A stretch of DNA of 6,163 nt, from contig JACPBJ010000083.1 of NCBI GenBank assembly GCA_016180375.1, positions 1 to 6,163 of the forward strand, written 5' to 3'. Source of the stretch: Nitrososphaerota archaeon (GTDB lineage Archaea; Thermoproteota; Nitrososphaeria; Nitrososphaerales; UBA57). Below the pieces are notes generated by a model, which saw only the letters and a program-made list of their open reading frames with translations, was not told the DNA's origin and did no database searches. The translations under genes and the position numbers were made by a program. Every line of letters begins with the position of its first letter. The first letter of the stretch is position 1. Shown here one piece after another: positions 1-5,258 of the stretch.

Positions 1-153
1 GATATAGAAGAAAGCGAAAACTACATTCTTGATTTTAATAGCGCATACAAACCGTTTTGCGCGTACAGCGAAGATTATGTATGCCCTCTGCCTCCGAGGG
101 AAAACTGGCTCAGCGTCGAGATAAAAGCAGGAGAAAAGACATACGAAAAATGA
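1..153 (+). CDS. DUF1684 family protein, C-terminal part (5' truncated)
   Basis: Frame 1 is open from the window edge to TGA at 151-153, giving 50 residues. The peptide contains DFNSAYKPFCAYSEDYVCPL, then PPREN and a final IKAGEK. This is the characteristic end of DUF1684 (PF07920-type) proteins, which close with an aspartate-phenylalanine-asparagine-x-alanine-tyrosine stretch, a CAYS segment, a CPLPP-x-EN motif and a short AGEK tail. Two cysteines (residues 20 and 28 of the fragment) sit at the expected places. The family has no established biochemical function to my knowledge; members are often called hypothetical. The N-terminal part lies outside the window. The stop codon directly abuts the stop codon of the convergent methyltransferase gene. 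The family assignment is recognition from the motif only, and the frame itself is clear. Confidence 0.85.
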   Translation, partial: DIEESENYILDFNSAYKPFCAYSEDYVCPLPPRENWLSVEIKAGEKTYEK

Positions 154-738
154 TTATAGTTTCGTGATGGATGAAAGCCACGCCTGGCCTCCATAATCGT
201 GAAGAGAAGTAGCGAACTTTGCTTCGCGAACGTAATTTACGCGCCACCCATTTCGAAATGTTTCCCTGATCTCTTCCTGAGTGACTCTCCTCGGACCACC
301 CCAATCCTTTGGTTCTTTATCGCTGAAGCAGAGCATGTAGTAAGTGCCCCTAGGCTTGAGCGTATCGGCTAAACTTCTTACAAACACAGGACGCTCATCA
401 TCGGAGAAGACATGAAACAATCCACAGTCGATGATGGAATTAAATTTCCTTCCTAGACTGTGTAGGTCTAGAGCATCCCAGACGAGAAAATTCACTTTCA
501 CACTTCTCTGCTTGGCCTTCGCTTTAGCTTTCTCGATAGCTCTGGGCGCAGCATCTACGCCCCACGTTTCATGACCCAAGCCAGCAAGGTATATTGCATT
601 CTCTCCGGTTCCGCAGCCCACATCGAGAACGCTGCCTTGAATCTCACCTTTTTCTGCTATCTGAACGAATTCTGGCTGCGGGCGCCCTATATCCCAAGGC
701 GGAACGCCCATGTAGGCACCATCAAAGAAAGCAGTCAT
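154..738 (-). CDS. Class I SAM-dependent methyltransferase
   Basis: This is a 194-residue cytosolic protein with a single Rossmann-like methyltransferase domain. Visible elements in order are an N-terminal PPWDIGRPQPEF segment (residues 13-24), typical of the TPMT/ubiE-like small methyltransferases; motif I LDVGCGTGEN (38-47), the SAM-binding glycine loop; motif II GVDAAPRAIEKA (60-71), with D62 the expected ribose-binding acid; WDALDL (87-92), with D88 near the adenine; and a post-motif IIDCGLFHVF (102-111). The C-terminus has an LHDYGGQAWLSS segment. Length is normal for a stand-alone domain. The substrate cannot be told from sequence: thiopurine- or thiocyanate-methyltransferase-like names would be over-reading. 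The ATG start at 738 has no Shine-Dalgarno site and follows a TATA-like element by about 28 nt, consistent with a leaderless message. The gene is convergent with the DUF1684 gene with zero spacing. Confidence 0.92.
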   Translation of the reverse strand: MTAFFDGAYMGVPPWDIGRPQPEFVQIAEKGEIQGSVLDVGCGTGENAIYLAGLGHETWGVDAAPRAIEKAKAKAKQRSVKVNFLVWDALDLHSLGRKFNSIIDCGLFHVFSDDERPVFVRSLADTLKPRGTYYMLCFSDKEPKDWGGPRRVTQEEIRETFRNGWRVNYVREAKFATSLHDYGGQAWLSSITKL

Positions 739-763
739 TCATTTTACTTTGAATGAAGTAGCC

Positions 764-769
764 TATATT
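764..769 (-). promoter_or_regulatory. TATA-like element for the methyltransferase gene
   Basis: On the minus strand the sequence reads AATATA, centred about 28 nt upstream of the ATG at 738. Archaeal TATA boxes sit about 26-27 nt before the transcription start, so this position predicts a start at or within a few bases of the initiation codon. The absence of a Shine-Dalgarno site agrees with that. There is no strong purine-rich BRE beside it, so the call is tentative. Confidence 0.35.
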
Positions 770-782
770 CTTGGCAGTTTTA

Positions 783-808
783 TGTAATGAACTAGGTATT
801 CCATTACA
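783..808. repeat. 7-bp inverted repeat between propeller gene and methyltransferase
   Basis: TGTAATG (783-789) and CATTACA (802-808) are perfect inverted copies separated by 12 nt. The repeat starts 4 nt past the stop codon of the propeller gene and lies just upstream of the TATA-like element of the methyltransferase gene. It could be a hairpin at the end of the propeller transcript or a binding site for a dimeric regulator. No U-tract follows it on the minus strand, which weakens the terminator reading. Confidence 0.35.
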
Positions 809-811
809 GTA

Positions 812-2320
812 TTAGCCACCTTTGGATAATGGTCGTGAAGGAGCGGTGCTGGGAACATTCCTAACGGCTCCTAGCCTCATTCTATAAATTGCAAAGTAGA
901 TTACCGCTCCGAGTATGGCTGCGATTATGACCAGAGCAGGCAGGAACTCAATTCCTCCTTTCTCAACAGTAAGATCAAAGAACTGTCCTTGGTAGAAGCT
1001 CAGACCTCTGTCGGTAAAGCCTACGACAAATTTGTAATTGCCGGGTTCAAAATTGTTAGCAGTTATGGTAAGTTCAGAAGTCGCCTTGTCCGCTGAATTC
1101 ATCTGAATGATGTCTGGTAAAAAGACAAAGCTTGCATTTATCACATTACCAGTTGCAGCCATGCTCGCTCGGAGGTGCGGAAAGAAACTTCCTGCTTCGG
1201 AACTCTCGAAAGTTATAGGTACCCTTAGTCTTCCCGTCGGAGAAATTGTAAATTTGCTTGATGGAAGGTTCATTTTGATCGGCAACTTTGTATTCGCTGC
1301 GATCATCCCTACTTTGTGTCCGACGGTCTCTACGAACCACACATTTCCAGAAGGATCAACTGTAATGTTTTCTGTGAAGGATTGATTTGTTGGTATACGG
1401 AATTCACTTATCGTCATCTCCTTCGGCGCTATTTTCACAATTCTGTCGACTCTCTGCTGAATTGTCCATATGTTGCCTTCTCTATCGGACGCTATTCCGT
1501 ACGTTGCGCCCGTAAGAAGGCCTGTAGCATATTGCTCGACTGTAGAGGCTCTCGGGTCGAATCTTCCAACATTGCTGGTTCTGAATTGAGTATACCAAAT
1601 CTTTCCTTCTGAATCCAGTGCAATTCCTATGGGGTTTGTGCTGCTATTGCCAGTTCTTGGTAAAGAATACTCTGTGAATTTCGACGATGGTAAATCAAAT
1701 TTCGCTAGCTTTGCAGGACCAGACTCCATCAACCATAAAGAATTGCTACTATCCAAGAGCAGGTTGCTGGGGCGCGATGCGTTTGTAGGTGTGGAGAATT
1801 CCGTAACGCCTTCAGAAGTTCCATTTTTGGCGATTGTGTTGTCAAGTTTCCCCAGCTTCCCCGAATTGAAACCTGCAAACCAGACATCTCCTTTTGCATC
1901 TAATGCAATACCCCACGGCTGAGCGTCCGGCGTCGGAATAAGGAATTCATAGAACTTTGATCTAGCTAGATCGAATTTCCTGATCTTATTTTCTGTTGCA
2001 TCGCCGAACCAGAGATTTCCCTTGGCGTCAAAGGCCATCGACCATATTTGTAGCACTTGAGACTTGCTCGGGATGAGGAACTCTTCCACTTTTCCTGTTT
2101 TCGGGTCTAACTTTGCGATGCTCGAGAAATTCCTCAAAGAAATCCAGACATTGCCGGAACTGTCGCTTGCAATTGCAAAAGGGTTGGAACCTTTTGGAAG
2201 TGAGAATTCCTTCACGAATCTTGATGAATCTTGCTGCGCTTCAACCTTAACGGTAACTGCTGTCAAATTTAGAATCATCAACAAGAGCAGGCAGGTCTTT
2301 AACATTCGATTGAATTTCAA
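812..2320 (-). CDS. Secreted, membrane-anchored Vgb/streptogramin-lyase-like beta-propeller protein
   Basis: The product is 502 residues if TTG at 2320 is used, or 497 if ATG at 2305 is used. Both starts leave a Sec-type signal peptide: a short basic N-terminus (Lys/Arg), a hydrophobic LLLLMILNL core and an EAQ cleavage region near residue 28. Residues about 45-340 contain seven repeats of the form IA(x)D(x)xGNVW followed by a K(I/L)xK(F/L)D strand and an EF(x)(I/L)P turn, with repeat cores near residues 50, 97, 139, 188, 234, 277 and 320. Seven repeats fit a seven-bladed propeller like virginiamycin B lyase. Residues about 350-455 form a beta-rich Ig-like module, residues 459-478 form a transmembrane helix, and a basic 24-residue tail ends the protein. 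The topology implies an extracellular propeller tethered to the membrane. Lyase activity is not implied; archaeal relatives are usually uncharacterised. The TTG start overlaps the upstream stop codon (TTGA). Neither start has a Shine-Dalgarno site, so coupling is likely. Confidence 0.92.
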   Translation of the reverse strand: MKFNRMLKTCLLLLMILNLTAVTVKVEAQQDSSRFVKEFSLPKGSNPFAIASDSSGNVWISLRNFSSIAKLDPKTGKVEEFLIPSKSQVLQIWSMAFDAKGNLWFGDATENKIRKFDLARSKFYEFLIPTPDAQPWGIALDAKGDVWFAGFNSGKLGKLDNTIAKNGTSEGVTEFSTPTNASRPSNLLLDSSNSLWLMESGPAKLAKFDLPSSKFTEYSLPRTGNSSTNPIGIALDSEGKIWYTQFRTSNVGRFDPRASTVEQYATGLLTGATYGIASDREGNIWTIQQRVDRIVKIAPKEMTISEFRIPTNQSFTENITVDPSGNVWFVETVGHKVGMIAANTKLPIKMNLPSSKFTISPTGRLRVPITFESSEAGSFFPHLRASMAATGNVINASFVFLPDIIQMNSADKATSELTITANNFEPGNYKFVVGFTDRGLSFYQGQFFDLTVEKGGIEFLPALVIIAAILGAVIYFAIYRMRLGAVRNVPSTAPSRPLSKGG

Positions 2321-3450
2321 GGACGCACAATTCCCTTAACAACCTTTCCCGCTTTTACGACCACCTTTGGATACAATACACTATCAGGCACGACCTTTGC
2401 ACGCTTTTCAACCCTGCATCCAGCTCCCAGCATCGACCCTCTGATTTCAGCGCCTTCACCAATGAAGCATTTTTCCGCTATTACGGAAGATTCTACTAGG
2501 GCATTTTCCTGAACCTCGCACTCCCCATAGACGATCGAGGATAGAATTCTGGCTCCGCTGCCGACCTTCGAATTCTTGATAATTACCGCATCAGGACCTA
2601 GCCTCGCCCCTCTTTCAATTCTAACACCTTCATCAATCACCGAAGGGTTTGCAACAGAAGAATTACTGTCTATCATGACGTTTTTTCCAACGTGCACATT
2701 ACCTCTTACCTCCCCTTTTATCGTAGACTCTGCAGATATGCTCCTGCTCATATTCGCAAGGTACCATCTATTCGCTTGCATGTATCCGTCCTTTTCACCG
2801 GCATCGATCCAGAAACCGTCGAGCAAGAACCCAAATGCAGAAGCGGTCTTGCTCAGAATAGCAGGAAACAAATCTCGAGCAAAATCATACGGCTTTCCAT
2901 CTGGGATTTCATCAAGCACAGAAGGCTCGATAACGTATATGCCAGTGCTGGCAAGTTTGCTTGGTGCTTTCTTCGGTCTCTCGATTAATTCATTGACGCT
3001 GCCATCGCTCCTTAGTACAGCTACGCCGTATAGAGAAGGATCTGCCACTTCTTTCAGCCCTATTGACACTATTCCTCCACTTTCTTTGTGCTGGTTCATG
3101 AACTTCACAAGATCTACATTTGTCACAGCATCTCCTTGAACGACGAGGAATGGTTCATGAAGAAGATCCTTCGCAAGTTTGACGCTCCCGGCAGTGCCCA
3201 TCGACTTGGTGCCTTCGTACACGTGTGTTATGCTTACCCCGTATCTCCTACCATTCCCAAGATAGGAGATTATCTGCTCCTTGAGGTAGCCAACAGTCGT
3301 GATAATCTCATTAAAGCCTTGCTTTGCGAGATGAGCTACTAGGTGATGTATTAGAGGATCTTTTCCAACATATAGCATAGGCTTCGGTTTGGTGAACGTC
3401 AACGGTCTGATCCTCTGCCCTTCACCGCCAGCTAGAATTACTGCCTTCAT
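2317..3450 (-). CDS. Sugar-phosphate nucleotidyltransferase (NDP-sugar synthase, GlmU/GMPP-like)
   Basis: This 377-residue enzyme transfers a nucleotidyl group from an NTP to a sugar 1-phosphate, making an NDP-sugar and pyrophosphate. The N-terminal Rossmann-like domain carries the signature GGEGQRIRPLTFTKPKP (residues 8-24), the metal-binding QGD (D107), the YGV and ERPKK segments (141-161), the LASTGIYV strand (167-174) and WIDAG (214-218, second metal-binding Asp). Residues about 243-365 consist of hexapeptide repeats rich in V/I at every sixth place (for example VGKNVMI, IERGARLGPDAVI, SKVGSGARI), a left-handed beta-helix. This layout suits mannose-1-phosphate guanylyltransferase or glucose-1-phosphate thymidylyl/uridylyl-transferase-like enzymes. 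The exact sugar and base cannot be decided. No acetyltransferase active site was recognised, so the helix may only mediate oligomerisation or regulation. It is the first certain gene of an operon with the propeller gene, with a 4-nt overlap. The start at ATG 3450 is supported by a GGGGTG element 7 nt upstream. Confidence 0.95.
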   Translation of the reverse strand: MKAVILAGGEGQRIRPLTFTKPKPMLYVGKDPLIHHLVAHLAKQGFNEIITTVGYLKEQIISYLGNGRRYGVSITHVYEGTKSMGTAGSVKLAKDLLHEPFLVVQGDAVTNVDLVKFMNQHKESGGIVSIGLKEVADPSLYGVAVLRSDGSVNELIERPKKAPSKLASTGIYVIEPSVLDEIPDGKPYDFARDLFPAILSKTASAFGFLLDGFWIDAGEKDGYMQANRWYLANMSRSISAESTIKGEVRGNVHVGKNVMIDSNSSVANPSVIDEGVRIERGARLGPDAVIIKNSKVGSGARILSSIVYGECEVQENALVESSVIAEKCFIGEGAEIRGSMLGAGCRVEKRAKVVPDSVLYPKVVVKAGKVVKGIVRP

Positions 3451-3673
3451 CGCCCAGCACCCCTTTCATTTTGGCAAATATATGCTGTGGAATAGCATAT
3501 AGTGCGTTGGAAGTTTGTATAGCAAAAATTACTCTTCCAGAAGTGGCTGTGTAACAAGACACATCTTGCCGTGGCAGGCACCAAGCCTCCTCACCAATCT
3601 TTACCAGGCTGCGATAAACTAATCCCAAAACTTTAGATCCATCATCGATGAAAACTAAAAGCAGTGAAGGCAA
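3422..3673 (-). CDS. Uncertain small hypothetical protein overlapping the nucleotidyltransferase start
   Basis: An open frame of 83 codons starts at TTG 3673 and ends with TGA at 3422-3424, inside the nucleotidyltransferase coding region (29-nt overlap). I do not recognise the product. It reads like a small mixed alpha/beta protein, with VFIDDGSKVLGLVY near the start, two cysteines (residues 32 and 40) and a SGRVIFAIQTSNALYAIP stretch (45-62). The codon choice is plausible. Against it: the start is TTG without a Shine-Dalgarno site, the overlap is long, and the probable promoter region and an 8-bp inverted repeat for the nucleotidyltransferase lie inside it. The same frame continues open upstream to about 3832, broken only by TAA at 3692-3694, so a broken longer gene is another reading. 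Confidence 0.3.
   Translation of the reverse strand: MPSLLLVFIDDGSKVLGLVYRSLVKIGEEAWCLPRQDVSCYTATSGRVIFAIQTSNALYAIPQHIFAKMKGVLGDEGSNSSWR
3458..3463 (-). promoter_or_regulatory. Shine-Dalgarno-like site of the nucleotidyltransferase gene
   Basis: The minus strand reads GGGGTG ending 7 nt before ATG 3450. GGTG pairs with the CACC part of the archaeal 16S rRNA 3' end, and the spacing is suitable. It supports ATG 3450 as the start and implies a leadered message, unlike the methyltransferase and aIF2-alpha genes in this window. Confidence 0.45.
3479..3501. repeat. 8-bp inverted repeat upstream of the nucleotidyltransferase operon
   Basis: TATATGCT (3479-3486) and AGCATATA (3494-3501) are perfect inverted copies with a 7-nt spacer. 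The repeat lies 29-51 nt upstream of ATG 3450 and its arms contain TATA-like sequence (CATATATTT and ACTATATGC on the minus strand). That placement would let a dimeric protein compete with the basal transcription machinery, so an operator is a reasonable inference. A chance AT-rich repeat cannot be excluded. Confidence 0.45.
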
Positions 3674-3718
3674 TATCCCATGTTGGAAGAATTAAGATAT
3701 CGTTATCCTGAGAAGGTA

Positions 3719-3780
3719 AAACACACCTGTGGAGGCAGGTAATAATAGCCCATTAGAAATCCTGAAGGATAGGTGTGTTT
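3719..3780. repeat. 10-bp inverted repeat with nested alternative hairpins
   Basis: AAACACACCT (3719-3728) and AGGTGTGTTT (3771-3780) are perfect inverted copies. With a G-U and a U-A pair inside, the stem reaches 12 pairs. The 42-nt interior has a small hairpin ATCC/GGAT with a TGAA loop (3759-3770). The left arm can instead pair with its near neighbour: ACCTG (3725-3729) and CAGGT (3736-3740) around a 6-nt TGGAGG loop. The two folds are mutually exclusive. This resembles a switchable RNA element or a remnant end repeat. There is no recognised riboswitch class and no recognised transposase. Confidence 0.45.
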
Positions 3781-4125
3781 GAGGATTTACTACTACCCCG
3801 ACCGTAAATGAATCCTTACTAAGCAAGTTCACACTAAGTGTGTATCAGGGTTCTTGTTCATTGGCTGGACATGACAGATTAGTACCGCTTTGAGTATTGC
3901 TTCCTTGGTTTCTTACTATGACTCCTTTTAGCCATATTCGATTTTTCAGCCTCTGAGCTTATTAGCATAATGAATTAAAAATCAGTACTGGTAATTTTGA
4001 TATCTGTTTTCTGTTCAAAAAGGCTCTATAAGCCGCCTCTGATGACTCTTCAGGGTTTCTTAAGTTTGTTCGGTAGTCCCAAGGATCGGCTCGGGAATAG
4101 CTGCCGTGTTAAGATGTTCCTATTC

Positions 4126-4204
4126 TAGGCCCCGCGTAGCTTCACAGGGCCCGTCTCCCCTAGGGGGGCCTATAAACGATGGGAGAGGGGTCGTTGCTTA
4201 CCCC
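4126..4204. other. GC-rich, self-complementary segment, possible structured RNA
   Basis: In a moderately GC region this stretch contains several complementary blocks: TAGGCCCC (4126-4133) with GGGGCCTA (4165-4172); TCTCCC (4154-4159) with GGGAGA (4181-4186); the perfect palindrome CCCCTAGGGG (4157-4166); and a GGGGT/ACCCC hairpin (4187-4191 with 4200-4204, 8-nt loop). The blocks overlap and compete. Upstream on the plus strand, a purine-rich AAAAAGG followed by CTATAAG (4016-4031) resembles a BRE/TATA pair, and a T5 run lies at 4234-4238, so a plus-strand transcript of about 180-190 nt is possible. No match to SRP RNA, RNase P RNA, 5S rRNA or tRNA signatures was recognised. Strand and function are undetermined. 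Confidence 0.3.
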
Positions 4205-4226
4205 TAGAGTTATCAGAACCAATAGC

Positions 4227-4262
4227 CTAACACTTTTTATCTTGTTAGCAAAGATTTTTGCT
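4227..4262. terminator. Tandem hairpins with T-rich sequence, candidate terminator
   Basis: Two perfect short stems follow each other: CTAACA/TGTTAG (4227-4232 with 4243-4248) with a loop that itself holds TTTTT, and AGCAAA/TTTGCT (4247-4252 with 4257-4262) with a 4-nt GATT loop. They share two bases, so they may alternate. They lie 46 nt before the first coiled-coil gene. T-rich stretches are typical of archaeal termination, and hairpins are not required there. The call is therefore tentative and the direction is unknown. Confidence 0.3.
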
Positions 4263-4307
4263 CTCGCACAACAAATTAGTTAATGCATTACTACCTTTTA
4301 GAGAAAA

Positions 4308-4601
4308 ATGGAAGTCCCCTCTGAATATGCAGCGATGAAAAACGGGTTAGAAGAACGAATAAGGTCGCTTGAAAATGAAAAGGCAAAGATCATCACGGAA
4401 ATAGCCGGATTAAAAGAAAATATTGAAACCTTTAAGCTGCAACGCAGGGCAAAGTCCTTGGAGGGCGAAGTTTCTGGACTACGCGCTGAAAAGACAGCCT
4501 TCGAGGGGGAACTTGCGCGAGTGATGCGAGAAGATGAGCTGCTGACCGAACCAGCTCCAGGCACTACCGATAGCCAGCAAATTCCAGCCCAGCCAAACTA
4601 A
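4308..4601 (+). CDS. Small coiled-coil protein (first of two)
   Basis: This 97-residue protein is highly charged and Lys/Glu-rich, with no signal peptide or membrane segment. Two coiled-coil stretches keep an exact a/d heptad spacing. The first runs L14, I18, L21, A25, I28, I32, L35, I39, F42, and the second L51, V55, L58, K62, F65, L69, V72. A basic break, QRRAK (45-49), separates them. After residue 77 the chain becomes a flexible, acidic and Pro/Gln-rich tail (EPAPGTTDSQ). The regular heptads show that this strand is the coding one; the opposite frame is a Ser-rich artefact. ATG 4308 has no Shine-Dalgarno site, and a weak TTAGTTAAT element lies about 27 nt upstream, so the message may be leaderless. 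The family is not recognised. Likely roles are oligomeric scaffold or protein-binding, by inference only. Confidence 0.65.
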   Translation: MEVPSEYAAMKNGLEERIRSLENEKAKIITEIAGLKENIETFKLQRRAKSLEGEVSGLRAEKTAFEGELARVMREDELLTEPAPGTTDSQQIPAQPN

Positions 4602-4666
4602 CTAAAAATCTTTACAATTAACAGAAATGTTATGACTCCCACGGAAATGAAGAGACGTTAATCGTG

Positions 4667-4678
4667 AAGAGGCCTCTT
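4667..4678. repeat. Perfect 12-bp palindrome before the second coiled-coil gene
   Basis: AAGAGGCCTCTT reads the same on both strands. It ends 10 nt before ATG 4689 and overlaps the alternative TTG start at 4677. Having no loop, it is better suited to binding a symmetric dimeric protein than to forming a hairpin. If transcription started close to the ATG, a bound protein here would cover the start region. Its left half also supplies GAGG, a possible Shine-Dalgarno site for TTG 4677, though with a short spacing. Confidence 0.4.
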
Positions 4679-4688
4679 GGTAACGCGT

Positions 4689-4883
4689 ATGGCAAAGTTA
4701 GAGCAGTTTGAAGAGGAGCTGCGTCAAGTAACATCTGAGCTACGAGCAGACATAGCATTGTTTCATGAAGTCCTTGTTCTAGCCGAGCTTGAAAAGAGAT
4801 CGGATCTTTTGCAACAGGAAATCTTGAAACTGAATAAAGAGAAGGTTGAACTGGATGGCGTGGTTGCTCAGCTACACATATGA
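4689..4883 (+). CDS. Small coiled-coil protein (second of two)
   Basis: This is a 64-residue protein from ATG 4689, or 68 residues if TTG 4677 is used. ATG is preferred because it is the stronger start codon and the protein then begins MAKLEQFEEEL. Almost the whole chain is one predicted coiled coil, with heptad core residues F7, L11, V14, L18, F25, V28 and then L41, I45, L48, K52, L55, V59, L62. It is acidic and Leu/Glu/Lys-rich, with no cysteines and no membrane segment. It lies 87 nt after the first coiled-coil gene on the same strand. The two proteins are not obviously homologous beyond heptad composition, but they could form a hetero-oligomer. Family and function are not recognised. A weak GTTAAT element at 4657-4662 could serve as its own TATA. 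Confidence 0.58.
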   Translation: MAKLEQFEEELRQVTSELRADIALFHEVLVLAELEKRSDLLQQEILKLNKEKVELDGVVAQLHI

Positions 4884-5131
4884 GTTAAATTTTCCAGCTA
4901 GCGCCGAAGAACCTCTTCAGCCTGCCTATGAATCCGTGTAGCTAATTAACTCTTCAGCGGATGGAGCATTGTAATAATGTAAATGGTGCGGTCGCGGGAA
5001 TAGTCCCGAACGGGCTTGCACTCTTCAGCAGAAAGACCTATGGTGGGCTCTGGCAGGCCGAGAACTAGAAACCTTCATCGGGTCTAGACATTCTTGGGGG
5101 CGAAGTAGAGAAGCCGAATCCATAGACGAGA

Positions 5132-5167
5132 TTGACTTCAATTGCCTAGGAAAAATTCAGAAGTCAA
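5132..5167. repeat. 8-bp inverted repeat forming a long hairpin
   Basis: TTGACTTC (5132-5139) and GAAGTCAA (5160-5167) are perfect inverted copies. Inside them AATT (5140-5143) can pair with AATT (5154-5157), leaving a 2-nt CA bulge and a 10-nt loop. The total is 12 pairs, the best single hairpin in this half of the window. Confidence 0.5.
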
Positions 5168-5251
5168 AAGCAAAGCGTAAGACCCAGCCGGAGTTCTTTG
5201 GGGAACTTACTACCAATTTGGAAAGTATAACAAAAATTACAAATCTATGAA

Positions 5252-5258
5252 TTTTTTT
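5252..5258 (+). terminator. T7 tract, possible archaeal terminator
   Basis: A run of seven T residues on the plus strand is the longest in this part of the window. Archaeal RNA polymerase commonly terminates at such tracts without a hairpin. It would end any plus-strand transcript of the 4884-5250 region or of the coiled-coil genes, and lies before the zinc-finger frame. Confidence 0.35.

Larger units (their letters stand above)
3674..4307. other. Gene-poor intergenic region of about 630 nt
   Basis: No convincing gene is visible on either strand. The left part (3674-3960) has frequent stops on the plus strand. The minus strand has one 46-codon frame (GTG 3832 to TAA 3692-3694) in phase with the ORF below it. 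A 13-nt near-palindrome CACACTAAGTGTG lies at 3830-3842 and the palindrome CAGTACTG at 3983-3990. The middle (about 3960-4020) is AT-rich. From about 4025 the sequence becomes richer in G and C and self-complementary (listed separately), ending with T-rich sequence and two hairpins before the first coiled-coil gene. No tRNA features (TTCRA arm, acceptor stem) and no SRP GGAA-loop signature were found. Confidence 0.5.

Noticed and set aside
1107..3342. Several plus-strand ORFs of 60-190 codons across the propeller and nucleotidyltransferase genes
   Set aside because: All are antisense to genes with clear family motifs, and none shows a recognisable domain.
4039..4053. C/D box sRNA suggested by CTGATGA at 4039-4045
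   Set aside because: No D box (CTGA) follows at the usual distance, and no C'/D' pair is present.
3674..4307. CRISPR array
   Set aside because: There are inverted repeats but no regularly spaced direct repeats and no cas genes.
4298..4564. Minus-strand ORF of 88 codons opposite the first coiled-coil gene
   Set aside because: It is Ser-rich and low-complexity, as expected from the antisense of a Glu/Lys/Leu-rich coiled coil. The plus-strand frame keeps exact heptad spacing.
4961..5250. Decayed IS200/IS605 TnpB end with its guide-RNA region
   Set aside because: Fragments such as NVNGAVAGIV and CKWCG superficially recall a TnpB zinc-ribbon end, but there is no RuvC motif, no upstream transposase body and no recognisable element ends, and the frames do not agree.
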